DNA from: Tritrichomonas musculus
Taxonomy: Eukaryota; Parabasalia; Tritrichomonadida; Tritrichomonadidae
Assembly (NCBI GenBank): GCA_039105265.1
Contig: JAPFFF010000044.1
Span: 62,001 to 126,000 of the forward strand
Direction of reading: 5' to 3'
DNA length: 64,000 nucleotides
Shown one piece after another: positions 38,751 to 48,039 of the stretch; the first letter of the stretch is position 1; every line of letters begins with the position of its first letter. A model generated the notes under the pieces. It searched no databases and was not told the DNA's origin. It was given only the letters and a program-made list of their open reading frames with translations. The translations under genes and the position numbers were made by a program.

Positions 38751-41700
38751 TTTTAAAATACTCACTACGTTTTCCTTCTTCGTATGTTGTTTTAATAGTT
38801 CGTGAGAATGATTTAACTGTTGAGACAGTCATATTTTTATTCATCGCAAAGCATGGCTGACCTTGGGTAAGGTCGAAGGTTTGACTTTTTCCTTCATATA
38901 TTGAACGGTATAGTTCCATATAATTCGCATGATACCATCTATCAGCTGCATATTTAATTGATGCTTGTGTTAAACCTTTACCTCGTATCATATAGTCGGT
39001 TTGTCCTGTTGAATCCTGTAATTTATCGATGTACATTTTCTTCATTAGGAAATATGATTCAATAGAAATTGGTATTTCGTCGTGATTATTAATTGTTGGG
39101 AAATCACTGTGAAATTGACCTAAATCAGTACCGATTAATTCACGATTATATTTTTCTCTAAATGCTTTAACTAATTTAGGTAAATCTTCAACTTCAATAT
39201 GCATACTATCGGTATCTTGATAGTAAATATGACAACCGATATTATAAGCTAAAACCATTACCTCATTCATAATACGTTTTGACATTGCTAAGACTTGGAT
39301 ACCCAATAATGAAAAGTTAAAATGTTTATCAATTGGTTTTAAAGTTTTTACGGCATGAATATTTGAATCAGCTATTTCTATATCTTCAACGATTTTATAA
39401 TAATTTTTAATCCAATATTTATTTAATGCTTCTTCGTTATCAAAATATTTATAATCTTTATCAACAGGTCTTTCAATAGTTTTACCATAACATGAATTCA
39501 TGATAAGCTTATATAATTGTTGTAATGGATTTTTCTGCTTCTTATATTCTAAGCGTTTATTAAATATTTTGCGAATCTCTTTTTGAATGGTATAATCTCG
39601 TTTGCCATACCATGCATAGCCACGTAATATTTCGAATTCTATTTGTTGGTATTCTATTAAGTCTTCAAGAGTGATATTATCAACAACCATATTTAAAGTT
39701 TCACCTTCTGCTAAATTATCGTCATTAAGATTAAGGCCGTTTACTTTTCTAACAATAAGTGGAAATGGATAATGCTTATTAACTTTTGTTATTTTAATTT
39801 CTACAATGTAAGCTCCTTTATCTTGAAAATATTTTAAAAATTCATCTCGTTTTGCATTAACTTTTTCGCTACCTTCGGTAGAGCCTCTTAACGAGTCAAC
39901 ATTAATAACTTGAGGTTTTCCTTCAACAGTATATAAACGAGCCATTGCTGAAGGATATAAACTTACAGCGTCAAAATCACTTAATGGTTTTGTTGTATGC
40001 CATTTCTTATTATATGCTGTCATACAACGACCACCATAAACTGCATGAGAACAGAATTTACGAACATGACCACCTATTTTATAAAGATTACCATTTGGAT
40101 AAAATACTTTTTTATTAAATACTTCATTAGCAAGTGATGATATTGATATATAATTAAAAGGGTCAATGTCAAAATCTTTTATAAAACCATTTCTAAATTC
40201 ATTAAATCCTAAACGTAATATATTAACGTCTTGTTGGCAATAAAAGCTTGCATATTTCCACATATCAAAATGGTTTTCATCAATACGACAACCAGGGATT
40301 TTATCAATGTTTGAATTAAATAATTTATAATCTTCAGCTGTCCAAATTTTAGCTTCTAATAATCCGGCTTCATTAATAGAGCCGATGGCTCTCGGGACTC
40401 CGTCCTTTGAGCCTATATTTGATTTAAGCCTTTCGAGCGTGTAATACTTATATGGGAATATTTCTTTTTGAATATTTGGGATGTTGAACATTTGAGGAAG
40501 CTGTGATAACTTGCATGATAATATAGGTAATGTATCTTTAAAATGTAATGTTTTGCCTTTATATTTTATATCATCTTTCATTGTTTTACCTTTATATTTT
40601 ATATCAGCTTTCATTGTTTTCGTTCCTTTAATTATTGAATTATATAAGCCATATTGTGCTAACATTCTTATATCGTATGCTAAATTATGAAAATATATAA
40701 CTGCTCCATCTGGTAAATATTCTAATAATTGATTGTTGCAATCTTCACCTCGAAATTCTTTATTAATTTTACCGTTTTGTGATTGAAGAACACACATAAA
40801 AGCTTTGTGAATATTCCCTGAAACATCAGCTTCAAAATCTGCATACCAATATGTAGGGTCGGCTGCTTTAGGGTTATTTTTAACTTTTGGCGGTGCTATT
40901 AATTTTGTGCAACTTCCAGGGTCATATTCTAAATTAATATTTGATATATCTGTTTCAATTTCATTATAAAATACTGTATTTAATATTCTATATTGTCCAA
41001 AAGTAATTGGTTTAAAATATCCTTGTTTGAATAGTTCTCTTACAAGATTTGATGATGATATATAATAACGTGCATTTATCCAATGATTACTATGATATTC
41101 TTTATCAAATTTATCGGGTTCTATATTTTGGTTAAGGTTTTTGATATAATAATTGCTAAATGGTGTTTTCTCTTCGATGAAATAATGATTCTCGAATATG
41201 TTGAATGTATGAGTATGTTGTGGTTCAGCATCTTTAAATCCCATATATGATTTACTATTTTTATTTTCACGTGAGCGAACTGTTTGCTTTTTGCATTTTG
41301 CAGATTCATTAATATATGATAACTTAATTTTAATCTTAAATTCTTCACATAATTTATTAATTGATGATTGTGATAAGTATCTGTTATTAATTCTTAAACG
41401 AATTTTATTTAACTCATCATCTGCATAACTTCCTGTTTGTTTAAGTGCATATATAAAACAGCAATCATTTAATTCTTCTCTTTGGATGCCTTTATCATTT
41501 AATAATGAATCGAATATTTGTAATCGTTTAAGATAATCAATTATTTTTATTGGTACTTTATCAGTTGTGAGATATTGAAAGAATGAACCACCAACATCAT
41601 TATTACCTTTATATTTATTAAATTTACTAAATGCAATTGCTGAAAATAATGACCAAGGAGGTAAATCTTGACCACCTTTTTCATAAAAGTATTCAGCCGG

Positions 41701-42426
41701 TTTTTTGTCAATATTGAATATAAAGTTTTCTTCAGTGAAATTATTCATTAGTTTATTATAATTTTCAGGGTTTAATTGTTTTGTATACCAATGACCATTA
41801 ACTTTATAATGTAATTTATATTTCTCAATAATTGGTAATGTTGAGATATTTTCATTAAAGAAATTTAGAAGTAATGGAAATATTTTTTTCCTACCATAAT
41901 TATTTAATCGTTCAAAATCGATTTCCCAATTTGTAGGAGTTCGTTCTAAATTCTCCATTATTTCTTTTATTATTTGATCTTGTTCTTCATTATTTCGTTT
42001 CCATTTGTTATAATCATTAACTTCTTTAATGCGCTGTTGTTTAAATTTTGTTTTTAATTGTTTTCGTTTGAAATCATATAATTTATCTGGTATTTGCTTA
42101 TATTTATTTTTAATATTTTTGAATAGTTCATCATCGGCTCTTTTTTGTTCTCTATTCTTATATTCATCAGTATCAATATATCGTTGTAATGGTTGTGGTG
42201 ATGGAATATTTAAACCTTTAGCGAACCAATACATAGAATCATAATTATTATCACCATCATATCCATTATCAAATAATATTTCTATATTAGTTTCAATTAA
42301 GTAATCACGTAAAAGTTTTTCATTTTTGAAATCCTGTTTTATACTTTCAACAAAGGAAATATCATTATCATTTAATAAAGTTAATAATTCAATTAATTTT
42401 TCAGTAGATGAATTTTCAAGTGTCAT
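38740..42426 (-). CDS. Polinton protein-primed DNA polymerase B
   Basis: A 1,228-aa enzyme from ATG 42426 (MTLENSSTEK). The 3'-5' exonuclease motifs are visible: ADFEADVSG (about 530), YFHNLAYDIRM (about 578) and YCQQDVNIL (about 728). Polymerase motifs: DFDAVSLYPSAM (motif A, about 815), MNSCYGKT (motif B, about 973) and YYQDTDSMHIE (motif C, about 1068). Length and motif spacing fit the protein-primed PolB of Mavericks, which copies the linear element from its ends. The N-terminal 500 residues are of the kind that may carry a terminal-protein function. Hairpin modules are embedded at 39869-39881 and 40378-40405. Confidence 0.93.
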   Translation of the reverse strand: MTLENSSTEKLIELLTLLNDNDISFVESIKQDFKNEKLLRDYLIETNIEILFDNGYDGDNNYDSMYWFAKGLNIPSPQPLQRYIDTDEYKNREQKRADDELFKNIKNKYKQIPDKLYDFKRKQLKTKFKQQRIKEVNDYNKWKRNNEEQDQIIKEIMENLERTPTNWEIDFERLNNYGRKKIFPLLLNFFNENISTLPIIEKYKLHYKVNGHWYTKQLNPENYNKLMNNFTEENFIFNIDKKPAEYFYEKGGQDLPPWSLFSAIAFSKFNKYKGNNDVGGSFFQYLTTDKVPIKIIDYLKRLQIFDSLLNDKGIQREELNDCCFIYALKQTGSYADDELNKIRLRINNRYLSQSSINKLCEEFKIKIKLSYINESAKCKKQTVRSRENKNSKSYMGFKDAEPQHTHTFNIFENHYFIEEKTPFSNYYIKNLNQNIEPDKFDKEYHSNHWINARYYISSSNLVRELFKQGYFKPITFGQYRILNTVFYNEIETDISNINLEYDPGSCTKLIAPPKVKNNPKAADPTYWYADFEADVSGNIHKAFMCVLQSQNGKINKEFRGEDCNNQLLEYLPDGAVIYFHNLAYDIRMLAQYGLYNSIIKGTKTMKADIKYKGKTMKDDIKYKGKTLHFKDTLPILSCKLSQLPQMFNIPNIQKEIFPYKYYTLERLKSNIGSKDGVPRAIGSINEAGLLEAKIWTAEDYKLFNSNIDKIPGCRIDENHFDMWKYASFYCQQDVNILRLGFNEFRNGFIKDFDIDPFNYISISSLANEVFNKKVFYPNGNLYKIGGHVRKFCSHAVYGGRCMTAYNKKWHTTKPLSDFDAVSLYPSAMARLYTVEGKPQVINVDSLRGSTEGSEKVNAKRDEFLKYFQDKGAYIVEIKITKVNKHYPFPLIVRKVNGLNLNDDNLAEGETLNMVVDNITLEDLIEYQQIEFEILRGYAWYGKRDYTIQKEIRKIFNKRLEYKKQKNPLQQLYKLIMNSCYGKTIERPVDKDYKYFDNEEALNKYWIKNYYKIVEDIEIADSNIHAVKTLKPIDKHFNFSLLGIQVLAMSKRIMNEVMVLAYNIGCHIYYQDTDSMHIEVEDLPKLVKAFREKYNRELIGTDLGQFHSDFPTINNHDEIPISIESYFLMKKMYIDKLQDSTGQTDYMIRGKGLTQASIKYAADRWYHANYMELYRSIYEGKSQTFDLTQGQPCFAMNKNMTVSTVKSFSRTIKTTYEEGKRSEYFKRNL

Positions 42427-42545
42427 TTTTTTATGCAAGTAAAAAAAATATTTTATAAAAAATATAATGCATAAAATTTTTTGATTGAAATGTGATATAA
42501 AAAATATTTATAAAATATTTTTAATTTTAAAAATATTATAATCAT

Positions 42546-42977
42546 TTAATCATATTGTAAAGATTCTTCACATTCAAAATTTAATTCAGCTATATATTCT
42601 AATAATTCATCTTTGTCATTAGTATCAATAGAATTATTACTATTAATTATATCATAGAATGCTGATAATATATTTTGATATCGTTGAGCATCTTCAATTA
42701 TTATACTCATGATATCGTCATTATTATAATGATTTATTACCATAGATTTCCATTCAGCACATTTATTATTAATAATAATATTCAATTCATCTAATATACG
42801 TTTATATTCTGTATAAGCTTCATAAAACGACGTAGTCGCGGGACCTAGAGGTCCTAGGACGGAGTCCCGGGAACCATCAGTTCCTTCATATATGATAGGT
42901 TCGTTTTCATTATTGCTTATGATAAGTTCGTTTTCATTAATAAAAAACTCGGTTGTATTGAAATGTGGGATTGGCAT
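42546..42977 (-). CDS. Polinton TIR-encoded protein, right copy
   Basis: A 143-aa protein identical to the left copy (24827-25258) except for one residue. Transcribed inward like its twin. It carries the mirror image of the four-hairpin stretch at about 42828-42884. See the left copy for description. Confidence 0.7.
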   Translation of the reverse strand: MPIPHFNTTEFFINENELIISNNENEPIIYEGTDGSRDSVLGPLGPATTSFYEAYTEYKRILDELNIIINNKCAEWKSMVINHYNNDDIMSIIIEDAQRYQNILSAFYDIINSNNSIDTNDKDELLEYIAELNFECEESLQYD

Positions 42978-43295
42978 TTTTCTTATGTCTATTTTATATG
43001 TGATAAAAAATTAAATATATAAAAATAAATCACATAAAAAATTTTATTGAAATGTTATATAAAAATATTTATAAAATATTTTCTTTTTGGAGAACGTTTA
43101 TTTATAAAATTTTTTTTTTTTGGAGAACGTTTATTTATAAAATTTTTTTTGGAGAACGTTTATTTATAAAATATTTTTTTCGAAAAAATTTTTATAAAAT
43201 TTTTGTTATCTGCGGAATATGCGGACGGTTATTATTAATTTCAATGTTCCGCAGCGGTTAGCAGATTCTAATTTATATATAACGGTTATTTGCGG

Positions 43296-43512
43296 AATCT
43301 GCGGACGGTTATTAAAATTTTATTCGTTATTTGCGGAATCTGCGGACGGTTATTAAAAATTAATTCGTTAGTTGGAATCTGCGGACGGTTATTAAAATTA
43401 ATTCGTTAGTTGGAATCTGCGGACGGTTATTAAAATTAATTCGTTAGTTGGAATCTGCGGACGGTTATTAAAAATTAATTCGTTAGTTGGAATCTGCGGA
43501 CGGTTATTAAAA
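43296..43512. repeat. 38-bp minisatellite in right TIR, 6 units
   Basis: Same unit as in the left terminal repeat, in reverse (GGAATCTGCGGACGGTTATT), six units plus one degenerate unit near 43225. Confidence 0.9.
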
Positions 43513-43766
43513 TTTTTTAAAAATTATTTTCGGTTTGCATTTATGCATTCGCTTTAATACATTTGCATTTATGCATTCGCATAAATTATAATGTATAAAT
43601 TTAATTTGTGAGCAATTATTGGTTTAGGAGGTCATTTTTACCATTAAATTTTATGTTATGCGTGATAAATGAAATTGTAAGTCGGCATTTGTAAGGGCTC
43701 GGTGATTTTGGCAAAAAGTCAGGGTTTCGGGACTTGTACCGAAATCATGACTTTTATATACTAACT

Positions 43767-43771
43767 AATGA
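43767..43771. repeat. target site duplication AATGA, right copy
   Basis: AATGA directly follows the right Polinton end (TATATACTAACT) and matches 23881-23885. Confidence 0.8.
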
Positions 43772-43982
43772 CATTTACCTAATTTTTATCAATCGTTTCA
43801 AAAACATACAATTAACATTATTTATAAAAAATAAAACTTACTCATTTGGATAAACATAAAAATCCTTTGAAAAAGTTGGAAAACGTACATTGAAATTAAA
43901 TTTTGAAAATTTTAAAAACTTTAACATTGAATTAAAACTTTTAAAATTTTTATGAAATGTGATATCAATTCATTTTTATTTG

Positions 43983-44564
43983 ATGTATTTCACTTATGCA
44001 ATGATTGCAAAAAATTCAGAAGTATTGGAAGATTTTTGCGTTGTTCAAAACAATTTTCGAGAAATTTCTCTTGGCATTCTCTCAAATCAAGCTCCAGGTG
44101 AAGAAATTTCAATCAAAATTGTTCATCCATGCCGTTTCTATTGCATCAAAAGAGCAGACGGCGCGTCATATGCCTCATGCTGCTTTTCACAAATATCAAA
44201 AGAAAACCAAGAACAATTCCTTTTAGAACTTGAAACGAAATGGAAGGCTGAAGTCAAGAGAAGAAACAGCTTGTTCTACCGTTTCAAAGCAAAAATTGAT
44301 TTTAGCAGGGCTGCCATCTCTGATTTGCTTTCAAGATACAATTTTGAAACAAAAGAACGAATGAAAATATACAATGAAGAACTTTCTCGCCAAAGGAAAG
44401 ACGCAGAAACGGCCGAAAAAAGACTTCGTGAAGAAATTGCAGCCAACGAAGAGGAGTCTCAAAGAAAGTTTTTTGAAGCATTCGAAAGAGGAGAGGAACT
44501 TGCAATCATGGAAAGAAGAGCAGAAATTATGTATGAGGCACGGATGTTTCATAGGAAAACATAA
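43983..44564 (+). CDS. longin-domain, R-SNARE-like protein without membrane anchor (copy 2)
   Basis: A 193-aa near-identical twin of 15117-15698 in opposite orientation, 28 kb away, with only a few substitutions (for example TSYVSCC to ASYASCC, DFSSAA to DFSRAA). The ATG at 43983 fits the longin start MYFTYAMIAKN. Longin fold (1-120), then coiled coil with a partial R-SNARE motif and no transmembrane tail. The upstream region is conserved with copy 1 for about 200 bp until the Polinton insertion, which lies about 215 bp before the start and may affect the promoter. A 20-bp phrase, ATAGGAAAACATAACTAATG, at the gene end is repeated at 44623-44642. Confidence 0.72.
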   Translation: MYFTYAMIAKNSEVLEDFCVVQNNFREISLGILSNQAPGEEISIKIVHPCRFYCIKRADGASYASCCFSQISKENQEQFLLELETKWKAEVKRRNSLFYRFKAKIDFSRAAISDLLSRYNFETKERMKIYNEELSRQRKDAETAEKRLREEIAANEEESQRKFFEAFERGEELAIMERRAEIMYEARMFHRKT

Positions 44565-44824
44565 CTAATGATATACGATAAATATTTCTAAATGGATGAA
44601 TAAAGCGCATTTTAAAAATTTTATAGGAAAACATAACTAATGGAAAAAACAAAATATAAAAGTGAAATAGTTTTATTATACTCGCCATTCAATGAAATAT
44701 TTTTTATTTCCTAAAAGTTTGTTGAGGCAAAAAATATATTCAATTTCATGATGAACTTTTTAAAATAGTATTATGTTTTTTAATCTCCTTTTCTTCAGAT
44801 TTAAATATCTTTTATATTTATGAA

Positions 44825-44884
<60 letters not shown>

Positions 44885-45110
44885 TTAAAAATTTCATCCA
44901 GTTGAATGAAATTTGATTCTAATTTTTTGCATTGTTCAACTTAATAATAATTATTGTCTTTCAAAGATATTTCATTTATTAAGTAAAGCTTTAAATAAAC
45001 GATTATTGCATTGAATATATAGATTTTATGATTGAAGCATTGATATTTTTCCAAAATAAAAATGCATAAAATTTTATATCTCATTTCATCATTTTTATAT
45101 AAAATTAGAA
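44565..45110. other. intergenic with a 58-base poly-T tract
   Basis: Contains the second copy of the 20-bp gene-end phrase (44623-44642) and a T run at 44826-44883, the longest homopolymer in the window. No gene recognised. Confidence 0.6.
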
Positions 45111-47093
45111 ATGACCGTTGAAAGATTTGTAGATAAAATGAAAAGCATTCAGAATGCTCTTCTAGAATTTCTTGAAGATGAGTCAAATGCCGAAGATAAA
45201 TATGAAGAGTTCTTTAATCTTACTACGACTCATAAAATAATTAAAGAGAGATAAATTCAAAGCATTATTACAGTTAATAAACAGCTTTGGAAGCAATCAT
45301 AAACGCACTTCGAATTTTATATGCAATCTTGAGCGGCTTTTGAAGCATTTCCAAAAAGATATCAAAAAATATTTTTCAAATTCAGAAATTTTTGAACTTT
45401 TTAAAGGCAACAAACGAATCCTTTTACTTCTTATTGATCCGGATTCTTGATGACAATCGTGTTTCACTGCGGTTCATTTTAGATAAAAAAAATTCTTAGA
45501 GAATCGATTCAGTGTCATCACAACGATGTTTCACACTACATCATTGACAATTTAATGGAAGAAGACGAACTGCTATTTAACATTAAACACCGTTATGATG
45601 GCAATCTTTATCACTATGCAGCTGAGTCTTACAATTATTGCTTTTTCCCAGAAAACATGAAATACAAAAACATGTTTTTTTATCTATCTGAATTTGATTA
45701 TTACACACATGATATTCATATCTAGCTTTTGACATAAATGCAGATAGATATCCAAAAGAAGGAATAATCAAATTCAGATAGATTATTGCATTATGTCAAC
45801 GATTCCTTGTGAAACTTTATCTAAAAGAAGGAATCGTTGACATATATGCAGCAATTTAAGCAATAATATTTTAAATGACATTATGAATCAAAATCATTCA
45901 TGATATTCATATCTAGCTTTTTTTTTTTACTTATAAAATTTCAAAATTTGAATGATTTATTGAACTTATCTCTAACATTTCAATAAAACGGCACTGATTT
46001 GGTCTGTATGCAATGGCAATAATGATATTATTGAATTGTTATTAAGTCAGGAAGGTATTGATATTAATATCAAAGACATTTTAAATAAATTAAATCATTC
46101 ATTTGATTCAAAACACACTTTTTTTAAATGAAATTGAAATTTTGAATGTTTTATGGAATTTAATTAGAGCATTTAATAAGGCAGCTTTGATTCATGCTGT
46201 AATAAATGGTAACAAAGAAATTGTTGAATTATTACTAAGACAAGAAAATATTGATATTAATATCAGAGACATTTTAAATCATCAAATATTCATCATTGAT
46301 ATCAATATCAAAGACATTTTAAAACATATAAACATTCATTGAATTCAAATGAAACTTTTTTTTTAATGAATTTGAAAATTTTGAATGATTTATGATATTT
46401 AACTAGAACAATTAATAAGACAGCTTTGATTCGTGCTGTAATATTGGGCCGTATAAATATTATTGAATTATTACTAAAACAAGAAGGTATTGATGTTATC
46501 CAAGACATATTAAAACATATAAACATTCATTGGATTCAAATGAAACTTTTTTTTTTTTCATGAAATTGAAAATTTTGAATGATTTGTGATATTTAACTAG
46601 AACAATTAATAAGACAGCTTTGATTCGTGCTGTAATATTGGGCCGTATAAATATTATTGAATTATTACTAAAACAAGAAGGCATTGATGTTAATATCCAA
46701 GACATTTTAAATCATAAAGCATTCATTGGATTCAAAACTTACTTTTTTTCATGAAATTGAAAATTTTGAATGATTTGTGATATTTAACTAGAACAATTAA
46801 TAAGACAGCATTGGTTTTCGCAGTAATGTATGACTGTAGAGAAATTGTTGAATTATTATTAAGACAAGATGGCATTGATATCAATATCAAAGACATTTTA
46901 AATCATAATTATTCATCAAATTCAAATGAAACTTTTTTTTCATGACATTGAATTTATGGAATTTTTGAATAAAAAAATATTTACAAAACTGCAATTGACA
47001 TTGCAAGAGAAAGAAAATATCAAGAAATCGTCAGCATTCTTTCTAAAAAAACAATTAAAACAAAATGAAGAATTAAATGAAGAAGTTAAATGA
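45111..47093 (+). pseudogene. ankyrin-repeat (DUF3447-type) protein pseudogene
   Basis: ATG at 45111 opens MTVERFVDKMKSIQNALLEF, the usual start of trichomonad DUF3447 ankyrin proteins, followed by a helical domain in shifting frames (EDKYEEFFNLTTTHKIIKER; LERLLKHFQKDIKKYF; ILRESIQCHHNDVSHYI). From about 45980 come at least five ankyrin repeats (TALIWSVCNGNNDIIELLL, KAALIHAVINGNKEIVELLL, twice KTALIRAVILGRINIIELLL, KTALVFAVMYDCREIVELLL) separated by frame-breaking linkers, and a C-terminal end EIVSILSKK. Many stops and frameshifts. Repeats 3 and 4 are near identical in DNA, so duplication continued late. A cluster of inverted repeats is embedded at 45681-45921. Confidence 0.85.
45681..45921. 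repeat. cluster of inverted and direct repeats inside the ankyrin pseudogene
   Basis: TATCTATCTGAATTTGATTA at 45681 pairs with its complement at about 45764-45784. TGTCAACGATTCCTT (45794-45808) pairs exactly with 45828-45842. CATGATATTCATATCTAGC occurs at 45709 and again at 45899 in direct orientation. Looks like a small foldback insertion or rearrangement. Confidence 0.7.
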
Positions 47094-48039
47094 ATACACA
47101 AATTATTTCATCAGCTTTCTTTTTATTTTTAACCGATTTAATAAAACTTTAAATTTTTTATTAATAATTTCTTCTTATTTTGACTATCATAATTGTGCTG
47201 AGAAATCATGATAATATATTATTATTTGAGCTTATCTGTTGAAATTTAGGATTATATCTTGAAAGTAAAACTACCTGATTCATTTTTTCCCTTTCTGAAT
47301 TACGATTCATTTTCATTTGATTTGATAATCAAACTACTTGTTTCTTTTTTTTTTGCTTGATTTTAACTTTCTTGAAGATTATATAAATGAATCATTTACA
47401 TCGATGACGAAAATGCTGAGAAATGCATCAGCCAAATTTTAGATATAAAAGAAACTTGCTTTTTCTTGCATTTGATTAACTTCATTCCCATTTCTTTCTA
47501 GAAAATTCCTTAACTGTTAATGCTTTTTTTGATAAAAAGATTCTTGAGTTGAAGAAATGAAAAAATTTTTTTTCATAAAGTTTCTACCGACCAACTATCA
47601 TTTTTTAAATTTTGAAAAGTTTCTCCGAGAAACTTTACACTTTTCAGACAAAATCCTCTCAATCTTATTTATTATAATATTCATATATGAACTTATTTTG
47701 ACTTGTTTTTTGGAATTAAAACATAAAAAAATCAAATCTTTTTTCATCATAAAAAAGTGTTCGAATTGAATAGAAATGATTGAAAAAAATTGAGAGAATT
47801 TTGTCTGAAAAGTGCAACTTTTTTGACCTATCAATTTTTTAATTTTCTGAATAACGTTAAATAATTATCATTCAAAATATTATTTGTTAAATAAAAAACG
47901 ATTATTTTCATCCATTTCATATAACATGTCATAATTTTATATAAACTGTAAAATAAGTGTCAAAAACAAACCTAGTCAATTTAAACTTTTTCAGAGACAT
48001 GCAACTATTCAAAAACAAACCTAGAAAAAACAAAAAATA
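47094..48039. other. intergenic with repeat elements upstream of the UBR gene
   Basis: No gene seen. It holds an inverted pair: 47632-47662 and 47789-47820 (core CACTTTTCAGACAAAAT, about 27 of 28 bases matching). It also holds, at 47928-48003, a stretch related to the interior of the 9025-9275 element (AATTTAAACTTTTTCAGAGAC), ending about 36 bases before the next ATG, where it may overlap the promoter or leader. Confidence 0.6.

Larger units (their letters stand above)
23886..43766. mobile_element. Polinton/Maverick element, 19.9 kb, looks whole
   Basis: Both ends begin AGTTAGTATATAAAAG (inverted), the 5'-AG start usual for Mavericks, and are flanked by AATGA. Terminal inverted repeats are 1,417 bp (left) and 1,265 bp (right). 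Between them lie the family's hallmark genes: protein-primed DNA polymerase B, retroviral-type integrase, FtsK/HerA packaging ATPase, a major capsid candidate, and a set of small structural-type proteins, in long frames on both strands. I did not recognise the adenain-type protease. The two terminal repeats are almost identical apart from minisatellite copy number, so insertion is recent. The element sits about 215 bp upstream of longin copy 2. It is treated as a virus-like fossil; I see no obvious sign of decay. Confidence 0.95.
42502..43766. repeat. right terminal inverted repeat of the Polinton
   Basis: 1,265 bp, the reverse complement of 23886-25302 except that it has four fewer minisatellite units (4 x 38 = 152 bp, exactly the length difference). 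The sequence between 42978 and 43766 is noncoding and holds the ACGTTTATTT repeats, the minisatellite and the unique end. Confidence 0.9.

Noticed and set aside
23886-43766. Adenain-type maturation protease within the Polinton
   Set aside because: None of the small proteins showed a convincing His-Asp/Glu-Cys pattern by eye; a profile search would be needed before calling it present or absent.
47557-47834. Two overlapping open frames on opposite strands
   Set aside because: They are produced by the inverted-repeat element at 47632-47820 and encode low-complexity sequence.
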